Assembly (NCBI GenBank): GCA_015499985.1
Contig: JAAAUF010000432.1
Coordinates: 1-33,609 of the forward strand
Source: Haplosporangium gracile
Taxonomy: Eukaryota; Mortierellomycota; Mortierellomycetes; Mortierellales; Mortierellaceae
Length of the DNA stretch: 33,609 nucleotides
Reading direction: 5' to 3'
The position numbers were made by a program, and so were the translations under genes. This document shows positions 9,833-20,024 of the stretch, in pieces. The stretch's first letter is position 1; each line of letters begins with the position of its first letter. Below the pieces are notes generated by a model. That model was not told the DNA's origin, made no database searches, and saw only the letters and a list, made by a program, of their open reading frames with translations.

Positions 9833-11125
9833 TTAGTGGTGGTGACCGTGGTTACCGGGGAAGTTCTCATCGGGCTCGTAGGCAGTCCACTTGTAGACGT
9901 TGCCGCACTGGTCACAACGGTCAAACTCGTGGGTCTGGTCAATGAGGAGCCACTGAACTTCGTGGGTCTCGCCGGGAACACCTATTTATATTTACGGGTC
10001 ATGCATCGAATGGAGAGATTCGGGCGTAATAAATATATTCAAGTTAGAGATATATAATGAGATATCCGAACAAAAATCATTGCTCTCCAACGTGAGTCTG
10101 TTGCCCTTTTGGAGTGATTAACAAACCACAACAGCGACAACACCAATAACGTACCAGCGCATCCGACATAACGGATGGGATCACGGGAGTGGATGATGGT
10201 GGGGTTGGTCTTGGTACCACGGACGTGGACCTCCAAGGGAGCAAGATCGAAGATATCCTTGCCCTGCATCTTTCCCAAAAGCTCAGCACGCTCCAAACCA
10301 GTGGACTGGTCCAAGTCAGTGGGGATAGAGCCGGCAGCGGCACCGGGTCCCTGCTGGATCTTGACCTCCTGGTGACCACCTAGATAATGGTATTAGATAC
10401 AAAACCATATATCGATGGTCAGTTGAAAGAAAAGTGGGAGGGAGGGAGTTGTTCCACGGAAGAAAACGCGGCGTAATTGCGTCAAATTGGTGCATAAAAT
10501 CATCCCGCCTTCCACAGGAACACGATTGGTTCGGTGATCTGACTGGCTCTGTTGTGGCGAATGATTGGTGAACACAAAGTGGTCCAGAAAAGACTCATTC
10601 TCCGTCGGACATGGGTGTTTCGCAATAGCCGAACAAGCTGCCAGTGAGCTGACAAAGGGCGGGCGGATATTCGACTGGCGGATCATTCATACTGATCTCC
10701 GGATCCTGCCGCTCGGATTCAACCAACCATTTCGGCGGAAAATAGTTCTTTTTCTCCAGGATGTCTTTTTCTGCTTGTGTCCCAAAAAAGTTGCATCTAT
10801 AGACCTCTATGGAGATGACACTCAGTCGAAAAGGTCTATGCTGGCAGATCGTCTGTGGCCGTTGTCTTTGTTGTTGTCGAGTTTGTCTTATGTTGTTGAT
10901 GGGGACAATGGCGAAAAAAGTGTCTACCCTATCGGGTTTGTATATGAAAATTCTTAATCGGTAAAAAAAAGATCCGAAGGGGTGAGAGGGGTGTGAGAGG
11001 GGTGTGAGTTGGTGGGTAGGAAAATACTCACCGAAGCGGACAGAGAGGGCAGAGAAGCGGGCGACGGGGGCAGCGCGGAGGGTGACGCGAGCCAAGGGGG
11101 CGCGGATGGAGCGAACAGCGAACAT
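9833..11125 (-). CDS. cox4: Cytochrome c oxidase subunit 4 (COX4, mammalian Vb), mitochondrial
   Basis: This is a nuclear-encoded zinc-binding structural subunit of respiratory complex IV in the inner mitochondrial membrane. Exons 11125-11032, 10379-10155 and 9981-9833 join in phase 1 to 155 residues, the same length as yeast Cox4. Exon 1 encodes 31 residues of Arg/Ala-rich presequence (MFAVRSIRAPLARVTLRAAP). The mature part has the family signature GPGAAAGSIPTDLDQSTGLE, then ELLGKMQGKDIFD. The zinc ligands are the Cys in YVGCAG, the His in GETHEV, and both Cys of RCDQCG. The C-terminus is His-rich (GHHH), as in yeast. Introns are 652 bp and 173 bp; the first is unusually long here and holds an open segment described separately. 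The start is fixed by the presequence and the frame. Confidence 0.95.
10595..10790 (-). other. Open coding-like segment inside COX4 intron 1
   Basis: On the minus strand, in frame with COX4 exon 1, a segment of about 60 codons runs from an AG near 10786 to a TGA at 10595. It includes KNYFPPKWLVESERQDPEIS and ends MSDGE. The GCAG before it could act as a splice acceptor and would join exon 1 in phase 1. It would then be an alternative last exon giving a second protein that shares the mitochondrial presequence. I do not recognise the product. It could equally be a chance open frame or an inserted fragment. Confidence 0.3.
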
Positions 11126-11317
11126 GGTGTGGTGGAGGGGTGATGTGATGGTGATTGACAAAAAAAGCATCAACTCTTTCGGGTTGGCTGCCCAGTTTTG
11201 ACATCCGCGCATCGGACTATGATGAGGTCACCGAAGTGGGCAACCGCTCGGCCTGCGCAGCTATCTAAATCCATCCTAAGGTAGAAAAGACTGTTTGAAA
11301 GGAAAGAAAAAGCTAGT
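11126..11317 (-). promoter_or_regulatory. COX4 upstream region, abutting the Fanzor relic 3' end
   Basis: Only about 190 bp separate the COX4 ATG from the end of the Fanzor-like coding relic. This stretch must include the COX4 5' UTR and core promoter unless the promoter extends into the relic. In intact Fanzor loci the guide-RNA-encoding sequence lies at or just beyond the 3' end of the nuclease gene, so an ancestral guide-RNA region would map here. No terminal inverted repeat was recognised by eye. Confidence 0.4.
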
Positions 11318-13985
11318 CTAGATATCGACCTGCATAGCGATTGCCTTGCCCTTGAGTGTCATCGCCATTTGCTTGGCAGCCGCCATCTTGCTCTTGGTGG
11401 TCGTTGCCTTTTGCTTGGCCATGGTTGCCTTGGTGCGCTTGCTATCCTTCCCCTTGTCAGCATCGCCATCCTCCTCTGCCTGGCGCTTGCGATCAGCACG
11501 ACCAGCACGGCTGCCATTGCTACTTACTTGTTTTAACGAAATTGGGGCGTCCTTGGGTCGGGCCGCTATCTCGCATCCACGCTCCAGCCAGGGATATTGA
11601 TCGTCTTTGTCGACGGGCTGCAGATAGAGTGGCCGCTGCTGCTGCTCCACATGGCTGCGCAAAATGTTGACGATGTTGTGTCCTGCCATGATGTCGCGGT
11701 GCATATACTTCTTGCAACGGCTGCAATAAGGCGCCGGATACTCTCGGTTTGAGCAACAAACTGTCGGTACTTGGGACAGCGCTTGCTTGTATAGTATTTG
11801 TGCACGCCAACAATCAGGTAACCGAGCGTGCGTGCCTATGCAATGGAAAGAGGAAGAGAGAGAGGGGGGACATGTCGGTTAGCAACAGCTGGATCGGAAC
11901 ATTTCAAACTATCCACAATAAATGTACCAATGGTTACCTTTTGAATGAAAAACGATTCGAATGTTCCATGCAAGGACGATAGCCTGGATGTAGAGGTGAA
12001 GCGACCCACGCCCATCTCAATGACGACCTTGTCCTCCTCCTTCCTCTCGCCAATGGAGTCGCCGACCATGCGCAGGAGCGAGTCCGCCAGCCGATGGAAC
12101 TCTTCCGCCCGTGCCTCCTTTGACATCCGCTTGTACCTCTTGTACCTGAACTGTTTTCCGTTGTAAAAATTGTCCAGATGAGCTTTGTTTACGTTGCGAC
12201 ACTCCACGTGGTCTGCAAAGTTGGCGTTGGCACTGCGAAGGGGTGGGAGTGACAACTCGATCGTGCGGATGGTGAGACACTCTGTTGTTGCTGCCACCGC
12301 TGTGGGGGTTGAGGGCTGGCTAATCGTTGGTGGTGCTGCTAACTCGGCGTTGGTGGTCGACGGGCTGAAGGTTATTTTCAGGTCGACGATCTGGCAGCAC
12401 ATCGTTCCTGTAGCGCTTGAACTTGACCGAGTTCAACCCTCGAACTTTGTATACCAGGAGTTGCAGCTGATACCCATCCGTTTTAGTGGATCCGCACAGG
12501 AAATAGCCCTTTTCTAGGTAGGTCCGGGGATCGAAACCGTCGCCGCGAAGGGTGTTGATATGGACACGCATCTACTTAGGTTCAACAACTTTGACGGCTA
12601 CTGCGACACCGGTCTCCTTCTTCTGTCGGCCACGCAGGCGATCGCCATCGGGGGTCCTTGGGTTCACGGGGGACTATGAGGCACTGGATCAGCACGCCAG
12701 GTGTTTGGACTGGGAGCCAGTCATTTATCAGTTCCGCCTGGGTGAGCTGCCGCTGTTGGTCCGTGGAACGAATGAGCTTCTTGAGAATGGGATGCAGTTC
12801 GTCCCGTTTGTGCAAAAAGGCCGCCAGCTCGATCTCTGTGAAGGTCATGTACCCATGCTCCTCTGATGACAGGGACGAAAGGCGTCAAGGCCGACCGGCT
12901 GTGGCATTCGTTCGCACAAAAAGCTAGATCACTGGCTTCTTGGCTGTCAAATCTATTGCTTGATTGCTCGCCAACTGTTCCTTTTTTATCATCGTTTGAA
13001 CCTATGGAAATACATAGAAAACGAGTGATCGAGTTAGAAATTGTTGTCCACACAGATGTCAAGAACGAAAAATAACAGATGATGAAGATGACGCGTTACC
13101 TTTTCCGACACCTTTTTGGCTCCGTGCTTGTAGTGCCTCTTCAGCACGGCCGACAGCTGCGATGTGACCGATCGAACCACAAAATTCGGCGTGTACTCCT
13201 TGACACTCTTGAGCATATCTGCTTCGGCCACTTGTGACTTCTCCAGATGTCCCATCTCCCGTAGACGACCAATGAAGTGTTGACGGCTGACCCGGTCTTG
13301 CTCTTCTTAGGCAGGTTGCCCGAGGGGAGGAAGGTGAGGGAAGAGTGGATGAAGGGCGCATTGGATCCATCGTCTTGACCGTCCTCAGCAGAGCTGGCAT
13401 CGTCATTGTCGCCACTCATATCCTTGGACGAGAGCTGAGGACACAGGTTGTCAAGAATATCTTGGTCTTACCGGCTGATATTTGCCACAGGCACTGCAGG
13501 TCGATGGACACCAGGCGTAGGTGAAGGATAGAAGACATCCTCCAGATACAGACCAATCAGCATCTGGCATTGCCGTTTAGAGTCGCATGCCACTTGGGCT
13601 ACATTACGGATGCACTCGATAATGGACTTGATGATTAGATCGTTTTCGACGGTGGCGCGGACATCGCTGGATAAGCATCCAGGTCCAGAGTGATTATTGA
13701 GTGCTCGAAAAACAAGGTATTCATCATCTCCTTGCGTCCAAAGCGGTTGTCCTCGCTGATCTCGGTCTTGATGGCCGCAGCAGACTTCTTTATAGTTTCT
13801 GGCAGACTTGGATTCTCCGGTGGCTCATTCCAAGGCTTGAGCGTGTACTGCATCGAGATTGCTGCTGCTGGTTACTTGGACGGCTCAAATCGGACTTTAG
13901 GGCTGAAGCGGGGACGATACTGATGGGCATTGGTAGGATTCCGATTATCGATAGTGGCGAACGGGTTCACTGTCTTGGTCTCTGC
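11318..13985 (-). pseudogene. Decayed Fanzor (eukaryotic TnpB-like RNA-guided nuclease) gene
   Basis: Fanzors are eukaryotic relatives of IS605 TnpB that use a transposon-encoded guide RNA to cut DNA. Family traits in order are: LDNLCPQL (about 13450); MTFTEIELAAFLHKRDEL (about 12848); GSTKTDGYQLQLL (about 12490); LPPLR then DNFYNG (12250-12170); and GVGRFTS followed by LSSLHGTFESFFIQK (about 12010-11940). After an intron (about 11938-11844) come YYTSKRCPKY, CSRCKKYMHRD (the HRD carries the third RuvC acid) and a Lys-rich tail. Breaks are stops at 13872, 13468, 12924, 12885 and 12572, and frameshifts near 13667, 13290, 12665, 12390 and 11735. About 100 residues expected to hold the first RuvC Asp appear lost near 12390-12260. 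The second Cys of the first zinc knuckle is Tyr. It cannot encode an active nuclease as it stands. Family call strong; exact 5' limit uncertain. Confidence 0.82.
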
Positions 13986-15032
13986 TTCTGGTTCCGATTA
14001 GAGTCCGCTTAAGGAGGCGAAAATTCTGAAAGGGTGCTCGCCAAGAGCTTAAAATTTAAATACCATTATTCCCTAAGGGCATGTTTTCTTTATATGCAAT
14101 GCAATAAGGGATGACCAACACTTCTCCTAAGGCCAATCATACTCGTTCTCCATGTCGACAGAAATGATAAAGTAAGATGATGGTCGTTTTAAATACTACA
14201 CCTCTCAAAAACTGTCTCGAAGAACCGTTTTGCAATGGTGCCTACTAATAGCTTATTATTGATTTATTATCTAGACACCAATTTCATATCTTCCTTTTCC
14301 CTTTTCTCACTTTTGTTTTTTGATTCTTACCCATTAATGCAGATTTGTAGCATTTGATCTCAGGAACGTGGTGGTGCTGTTTTCAGTGATATCGATAAAG
14401 AAGTAGTCGAGAAGATAAAAAAAAGAAAATATCCAGAACCCTCAAAAAGTCTTGATACGCCTTTTGCTTCTGCGCATTACACCTTATTATCTTCTGTATT
14501 TGTTCCAACCTGAATGAAAAAGACTGCAGCGTATTACTGGAGTGTAGAATGGTATCTTTTATAGGAAAAACAATGGCTAAAAGTGGCAAGAACATAAGCA
14601 GCTTCCTTTTTATTTGACGAGGAAAAGACCGATGTGACCTTGACAGACCTTTTTGTATGGTCTGTCAAAGGCACCGGAATAAAGACCATCTTTCTCGTTA
14701 TTCTTTTTATTCCTACCTATTGCGACTCGTTATATCTCACTTTCGTACCACATCAAGGCAATATATTCTTCAGCTATCATGTGTATTTCTTTTCATGGCC
14801 ATAAAACACTACTCTATTTTGCCCTCTTCACTCACTTTGTGCATTCTCGCACCACTATCGCTTGCCCTGCCCTGGGAATGCCATTTCGCCTCGTTTATAC
14901 CTAGATTCTTGTCAGCAACATACTCCAGAACATCATTCAAAAGCCTACTCACATAGAACTCATTCAGAACTGCATTGAAGGATGAATATCGATCTATTTT
15001 ATGCTTTTGGGCGCTGCCTTTGACGCTTATTG
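13986..15032. other. Non-coding stretch between the Fanzor and MULE relics
   Basis: No gene is supported across about 1 kb. The base composition looks more AT-rich than the host genes. It contains a perfect 10-bp inverted repeat at 14640-14668. The weak minus-strand ORF at 14809-15051 may be decayed C-terminal MULE sequence but shows no motif. If the two relics belonged to one element this would be internal spacer; if separate, it should contain the MULE 3' terminus and the Fanzor 5' terminus. I found neither terminal repeat by eye. Confidence 0.4.
14640..14668. repeat. Perfect 10-bp inverted repeat with 9-nt loop
   Basis: TTGACAGACC (14640-14649) and GGTCTGTCAA (14659-14668) are exact reverse complements separated by nine bases. 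They could form a hairpin, or mark a transposon subterminal repeat or a regulatory palindrome in the graveyard region. Confidence 0.8.
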
Positions 15033-17110
15033 CTAAGACTGTGTGCAGCATCGACTGGCATGGACTCTCGGAGTAGCTGTGCGTTTTTTTTCAAAAAAGA
15101 AAAAAAGTTCGCTTTTGTTTGGTATGGCTTTGTTTCTGTCCATAATAGTGACAAAGCTATTTATGGTGTCGAGGTAGCTGTCAACTACCTGGGCATCTGT
15201 CAAGCCTACTAGTACGGGTTCGTCAGGTCTTGAAGGATCATCGATCGGTTCTGTATTCAGGAAGTCTGCTCGGACCTCCAAGTAGCCCCTGACGCGAAAA
15301 TGGGTGTTTGGGAAGGCAATTGCCACCAGGGCAATGTGTGTTTGCAGATCATATTCTCTCCCAACAAGGCAAGACTGGTGCAGCTGTGAAACTGTCCTGC
15401 CATCCCATGATCCCAGTTGACTCTCACGCCATAGAAGGTGCCGAAGAACTGAACTTTGAGGATAAAGTAATCGCCAGATTGACGCAAAGATGTCACTCGG
15501 GGTCTTGTGCTTGAATGCGTTCGATATAGTCCTTGGCGACCAATCTTGCAAGCAGGACTTTCCTACGCCCAAGAGTCATTCTACCAACTTGCACAATGTG
15601 ACGGATGCACATATGTTGGTAACGTGGCATGGCTTTCTTGACAAGAGTATGGGTCACTGAATCTAGGCGGCGCTGCTGTTTGTCCTTGAAGAAGTGTTTC
15701 TTCAAGGTATTATGCTAACTCTCGATATAGCTATTGGTGTTAATGTAGCCATACGCGACTTGCTGGCGATAACAAAACGTCCAGCGCCTCCTGTCCGCCT
15801 CATGATCCAGGTAGTTCTTATTCAGGTACCATAGAAGGTTGGGCGCGACATCTTGCCGTTCGTTTTCAGAAAGCTATCCGCCTCCTCTTCCTTGAGCACA
15901 TAAAGGATGTCGCGAAGCTGCTTTCGTATCTTACACATGTCAAACATAAAACAAACAGAGTTAATATAGTGCCTACAGTCTAAAATGGTATTCTGTTTAT
16001 TGGGTTTGGTATCTGTTCAGAATATGCACCATGGCAACAAATAATATCTTCAGAAGAAGATAACAAGCTAACCAAACTAGAATCACTTGCCCTATCTTTC
16101 TATCCTTCTTTTCCGCTGTTGAGAGATTGGCCATGTCAAGATTATTGTTTGTAAAGTTGCGTTCCCAAGCTTGCAAGACATGCCATGCACAGAAAAATAT
16201 GCGCGTCTTGAACCCGAAGGCGTGTTGGACGGCGTCGATTTCGTTCTGACCTTGATCGGTGACGACAATGTTAGGGAAATACGGCTTGGTGCAGAGCTTG
16301 TCCATCGTTGACTTCAACCGACAAAGCCATTCCTTCAAGAGTTTCCACTTCTGCGTCTTTGTCAGCAGAAAGGCGATAGGAATGCCAAAATCGGTATCCT
16401 TGTTTTTCACAACAATAGAAAACAGATAGGTGTCTCGCCTAATATAGAGCAGAATAAGAGATAATAGTAGGCAATTTTAGTAAGAAGTCAAAAATTCACG
16501 ACAACCGTGCGAATGTGCTGAAACGAGGCGCCTTACCCGCGAGCATGATGGGTGCCATCGAAGCAAAACACACCACCCTACTTCCTGAGCTGATCCAGTT
16601 GCCACGGCGACGAAAATCCATGATAGAGGTCGTTCTCCTTGTTGTTAAAGGTGAAGTAGCCATCTCTGTCTAGCTCCTCCATCCATAGCCTGGCGGAAAC
16701 CGCATCGTCGTCGCTCCTCCTGACTTCCTTAGCTGTAATGGCGTACAAGATGCTATAGACATCGCCGTTATGTGATGAGGTTATCTCTGGATAATACCAC
16801 GTTCTTCTTGCCCTCCAAAAAGCAGGCGAATTTGGCATGGTCCATTGTCAGTTGCTCTATAATGGCGTCGATTGACCTCCCCTCATCAGCATGGCCTTGA
16901 TCCTTAGCTTGATAGCCTCCGACGTGCATATGGTCCCAATACTCTCTGCGCCGCCGAGTGTATGGTTATGCTCGTAAAACTACTTAATCATGTAAGTGTC
17001 TCCAGGCATGCCATCGCTAGTTGGTCCTAGCCCGAAAGTGGCATTGAAGGACGATCGACAGTTGCACATGCTTGAAGGTAACCGCAGCCTAGGCTTCCCT
17101 GACTTTCCCA
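15033..17110 (-). pseudogene. Decayed MULE (Mutator-like) transposase
   Basis: MULE transposases move class II DNA elements with a DDE nuclease. Order on the minus strand is: an N-terminal Cys/His zinc-binding segment (CNCRSSF then FYEHNHTL, about 17040-16960); a helical part to 16600; the first catalytic Asp in VFCFDGTHHAR (about 16550); an intron (about 16530-16437); the second Asp in NIVVTDQGQNEIDAV; FFCAWHVLQAWERN; the Glu in NSYIES followed by HNTLKKHFFKDKQ (about 15715); and a partial SWIM-type zinc finger (HSC to ICKH, about 15390). TAG stops lie at 16980, 16578 and 15715, the last exactly where the family has the Trp of ESWHN. Frameshifts occur near 16880, 16790, 15850 and 15400. The relic ends only about 70 bp from the stop codon of the next gene. 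No terminal inverted repeats were recognised. Confidence 0.82.
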
Positions 17111-17178
17111 GCTATTTTTTTGGTCCAGATTTTTCGCCTCGTAAAGTACACTCCGAATTAAGAAGTGCCACATGATTT

Positions 17179-19778
17179 TAATCTGTAGGTTCTGGATCGA
17201 TGAAACTCGATTCTCGTTTCTGCCTCTTACTGCTGCTACTGCTGCCAACAGGAAAGATATCCTTCCATCCAAGCACTTGCGAGGCTTCTTCGATGTTCGC
17301 ATCTGCCTTCATCTGGCGCTGACATCCAAGACCCTCCTCCTCATCATCATCCGAACCAGAGACGGTGATATATCCCGAATCATCAACGTGCTTGTCCATC
17401 TGCCAAAGTCCACCTCGGTCTCGCTTGCCAATCCCGTATCCTGTTGTTGGTGCCTCACGCGTTGGGTCCAGTAGCAGTGACGCGTTCTTGGGTAGTGGTC
17501 CATATCCAGGCTGCTCTGAGTTCTTGTACTTGGACTGCGTTTTGCACTCCGAATCCAGGGCCAAGACATGTGCAGCTATCCGCTTCAGTTTGTTTAATTC
17601 CAGTTGTGCGGATGGAGGATCCCTCGGGAGTAACCCCAAATAAAGACGCTGTTCGTGTGACCGCTCGGTTCTGTTCATACTCTGGACGTTCGTGGACAGG
17701 CCGTCTTTGTTCAAGCGACACTCAGCACCAGCCTCTGCACTCGGCAAAGTAACGCTGCTGTCTTCCAGCCTCGCCACATTGTCCTTCCAGGTATTAAAGG
17801 ACATTGTTGGTAGGCTTTCAGACGGCTGGATCGTTAGAATTCCTCCTGCAGTATCACTCGCGGCGTCTGTTGAGCTCTTCTGCGCATCCTGCATTCGCGC
17901 CGACCAAAAGGATTTCCACTGTTGGAGCGACGGTCCCTGCTTCTTGTCAATCTTGACAACTTGCCCGTCACCTGAATTGGTGCTCCGTGAACCGGATGAA
18001 GGGCGGAGAACTGGAAGAGGCGCCTCTAAAGTATCCTCCTCCTCCTCCTCCGCAAGCACGCCGTCATCCGTGTCCATGTCTTGATCCGAGTCCGCTGCCT
18101 CCGCCTCCCTCAAATCTGCTGTCGTGTTCAAATAATACTGCTTCCCATAGTCCGACAAAGCCGATGGGATGTACTGTCGACGGTTTGGCATCGTTTCTGG
18201 AACCACTGCGCTGTCATCAAAGAGCATGTATTGTAACCGGTTGTGGGCAGTGCTGAAAAATGCATCTGCGTCCAATGGAAGTTGCTTTGCGTGAAGTGTA
18301 CGGATGACATCCATCTCCGTGATACTGGGCGTGTCATCACGATCTTCCTACATATAGAAGAACATGGAGATTTTAGTATGATGAATGAACCAGAGTGGCC
18401 AAGCAAATACACAAAAAAGACCCAGGCACTATACCTTCCTGAGCAAGGCGGTGACGCGATGGCGCTCATGCTGCAAGACGACCAACTCCTTGATCAGGGG
18501 CGTGAGCCATTCCTTGAGAGCGTCGTAAAGGTGCAGCACAACCTCTCTCTCCATGCCAGCGCCTTCGTTTTGAATATAAAGCCGAGAGGAAAGATCGGAG
18601 AGCGTCCGCATGTTGAAAAGTCGTATTTTGTCTATGATTTCTGGAGTGGACTCGGGAGTCGATTTGGTATGTTGGCTCCAGAATGTCCTCAGCTCCAGAT
18701 CAATCAGCCTTGACGCACACACCTCCTCAACGGCAATCACTTGGTTATCCACCTCTGTCGCCATGGGCATCTCGCTCAGTCGTATCGTCTTCAACCCGAG
18801 AGTCTTGCGCCGAGCTAGTTCCATCTCCATAGTCTCAATCATCGTTACCACCTCCGCCAATGATCGCGACTTGATGAACTCCTGTATCGCCCAGACGTTG
18901 TGCTTTCCGAACCTCCGCAGTCCTTGGAAAAAAAGGTTGCTCTCCTCGACAGTCCAGCTCATTCCACCGGCGACAAGCGACTGTCCTCTCGACCCTTGAT
19001 TGATCCATGTCTCCTCCTTGTTCACTGCCTTGCTCCGCTGAAGATCCCACTCGTAAGTGTCGTTCGGTATAGTGGAGTTCTTTATCAGCCCTTCAATCTG
19101 CTCGGACGCAACAGTCTTCTCGGAGATATAGCCAAAGAGGTTGAGTTGTACATCTCTCTCCAGATCCTTCAGCTGCTCCTCGTGTATTCGAATGAAGTCG
19201 ATGCTGTTGCCTGCCGGTGCCTGCTGTCGGATCGGAGCAAGTGCTACCCGTTCCTGTTTTTTAACGCAGCCGCTGCACACATGCATTGATGGGTAAGTCT
19301 CCGAATGTTGCATGTTGTCCGGAGTGATCGCGCCGCAGAAGCAGCAAACAACGCCATCCCGCGCCATCTTGAACCGAGGCTTTATCTCCTCCTCTCTAAA
19401 CTCGACGAGCTCCAGCTCCAACTCTAGGTCACTCTCCTCATCTTCATCCTGTCCTGGCTTGAGGATATCATCATAAGAACTCGCCAGAGCGCTCAGTCTC
19501 TGATCGACTCCGCTATCCTGAATACCTCCCTCATCATCCACCGACATTTCCTCCGTGTCCGCGCCGTTCAAGTCCTCATCCTCATCGGCTTTGGAAATAC
19601 GTTTCGCTCGTCCGCGCTTGCCAGGTGGGGCGTCATTTTTCCGTTTCGAGCGTATGCGCCGCCGACGTGGGGGATCCTGTGGTTGGCTGGAGGTGTCGAC
19701 GTTGCCAGTTTTGGCTGGTGTGGTGCCCATGTCGTTCATGGAGGTGTATTCGTGGTTGATCCCTTGCAAACAGAGCAT
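17179..19778 (-). CDS. SANT/Myb-domain nuclear protein, RRN5-like (RNA polymerase I upstream activating factor)
   Basis: Two exons (19778-18435 and 18347-17179, intron 87 bp) join in phase 0 to about 837 residues. The N-terminus has a basic, bipartite-NLS-like stretch (about 40-62) and acidic runs. A CxxC pair (CCFCGA, then CSGC) suggests a small zinc-binding unit. A SANT/Myb-like helix bundle starts at SWTVEESNLFFQGLRRFG and continues through KSRSLAEVVTMIETMEMEL, the pattern I associate with Rrn5 of the Pol I upstream activating factor. The C-terminal half is largely disordered with Glu/Asp and Ser clusters. It is longer than yeast Rrn5, so the assignment is tentative; another SANT chromatin protein is possible. 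Met at 19778 and Met at 19739 (MNDMG) are both plausible starts. The MULE relic lies just past the stop. Confidence 0.75.
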
Positions 19779-20024
19779 GTGTTTTTTTGAACAAAAAGAA
19801 CGGATGGGCAGTCACAGGCCAAATTTATTTCTCGAAAAATGGTGCTGCGTCTGTAGAAGGAGCCGGGTTCCCTCGGGGATTATGCGGCAAAAATGCTGGA
19901 AATGCCTCTGTGTCGCTGCAAGCATCCGTGCATCAGCAAGGCACCAGGGGTTTCGACGTGCCGACGTGTCGAGAATGGCGACGGGCTAGTTGTAGAAAGA
20001 GCGATCCGGTTGTGCTTTTGTTTT

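Noticed and set aside
11318..11704. Short minus ORF (128 codons) as an independent Lys/Ala-rich protein
   Set aside because: It begins inside the zinc-ribbon HRD motif of the Fanzor relic, so it is the 3' fragment of that broken gene rather than a separate gene.
13405..13470. Possible intron in the Fanzor relic starting GTAAGA at about 13468
   Set aside because: Reading straight through the TAA gives family-like LDNLCPQL in the same frame, and the splice phases do not match. It is better read as a nonsense mutation.
18429..18434. Extension of the SANT-protein first exon to its read-through stop
   Set aside because: A GTATAG donor at 18434 and an acceptor at 18348 join two long frames in phase, so this is a normal 87-bp intron.
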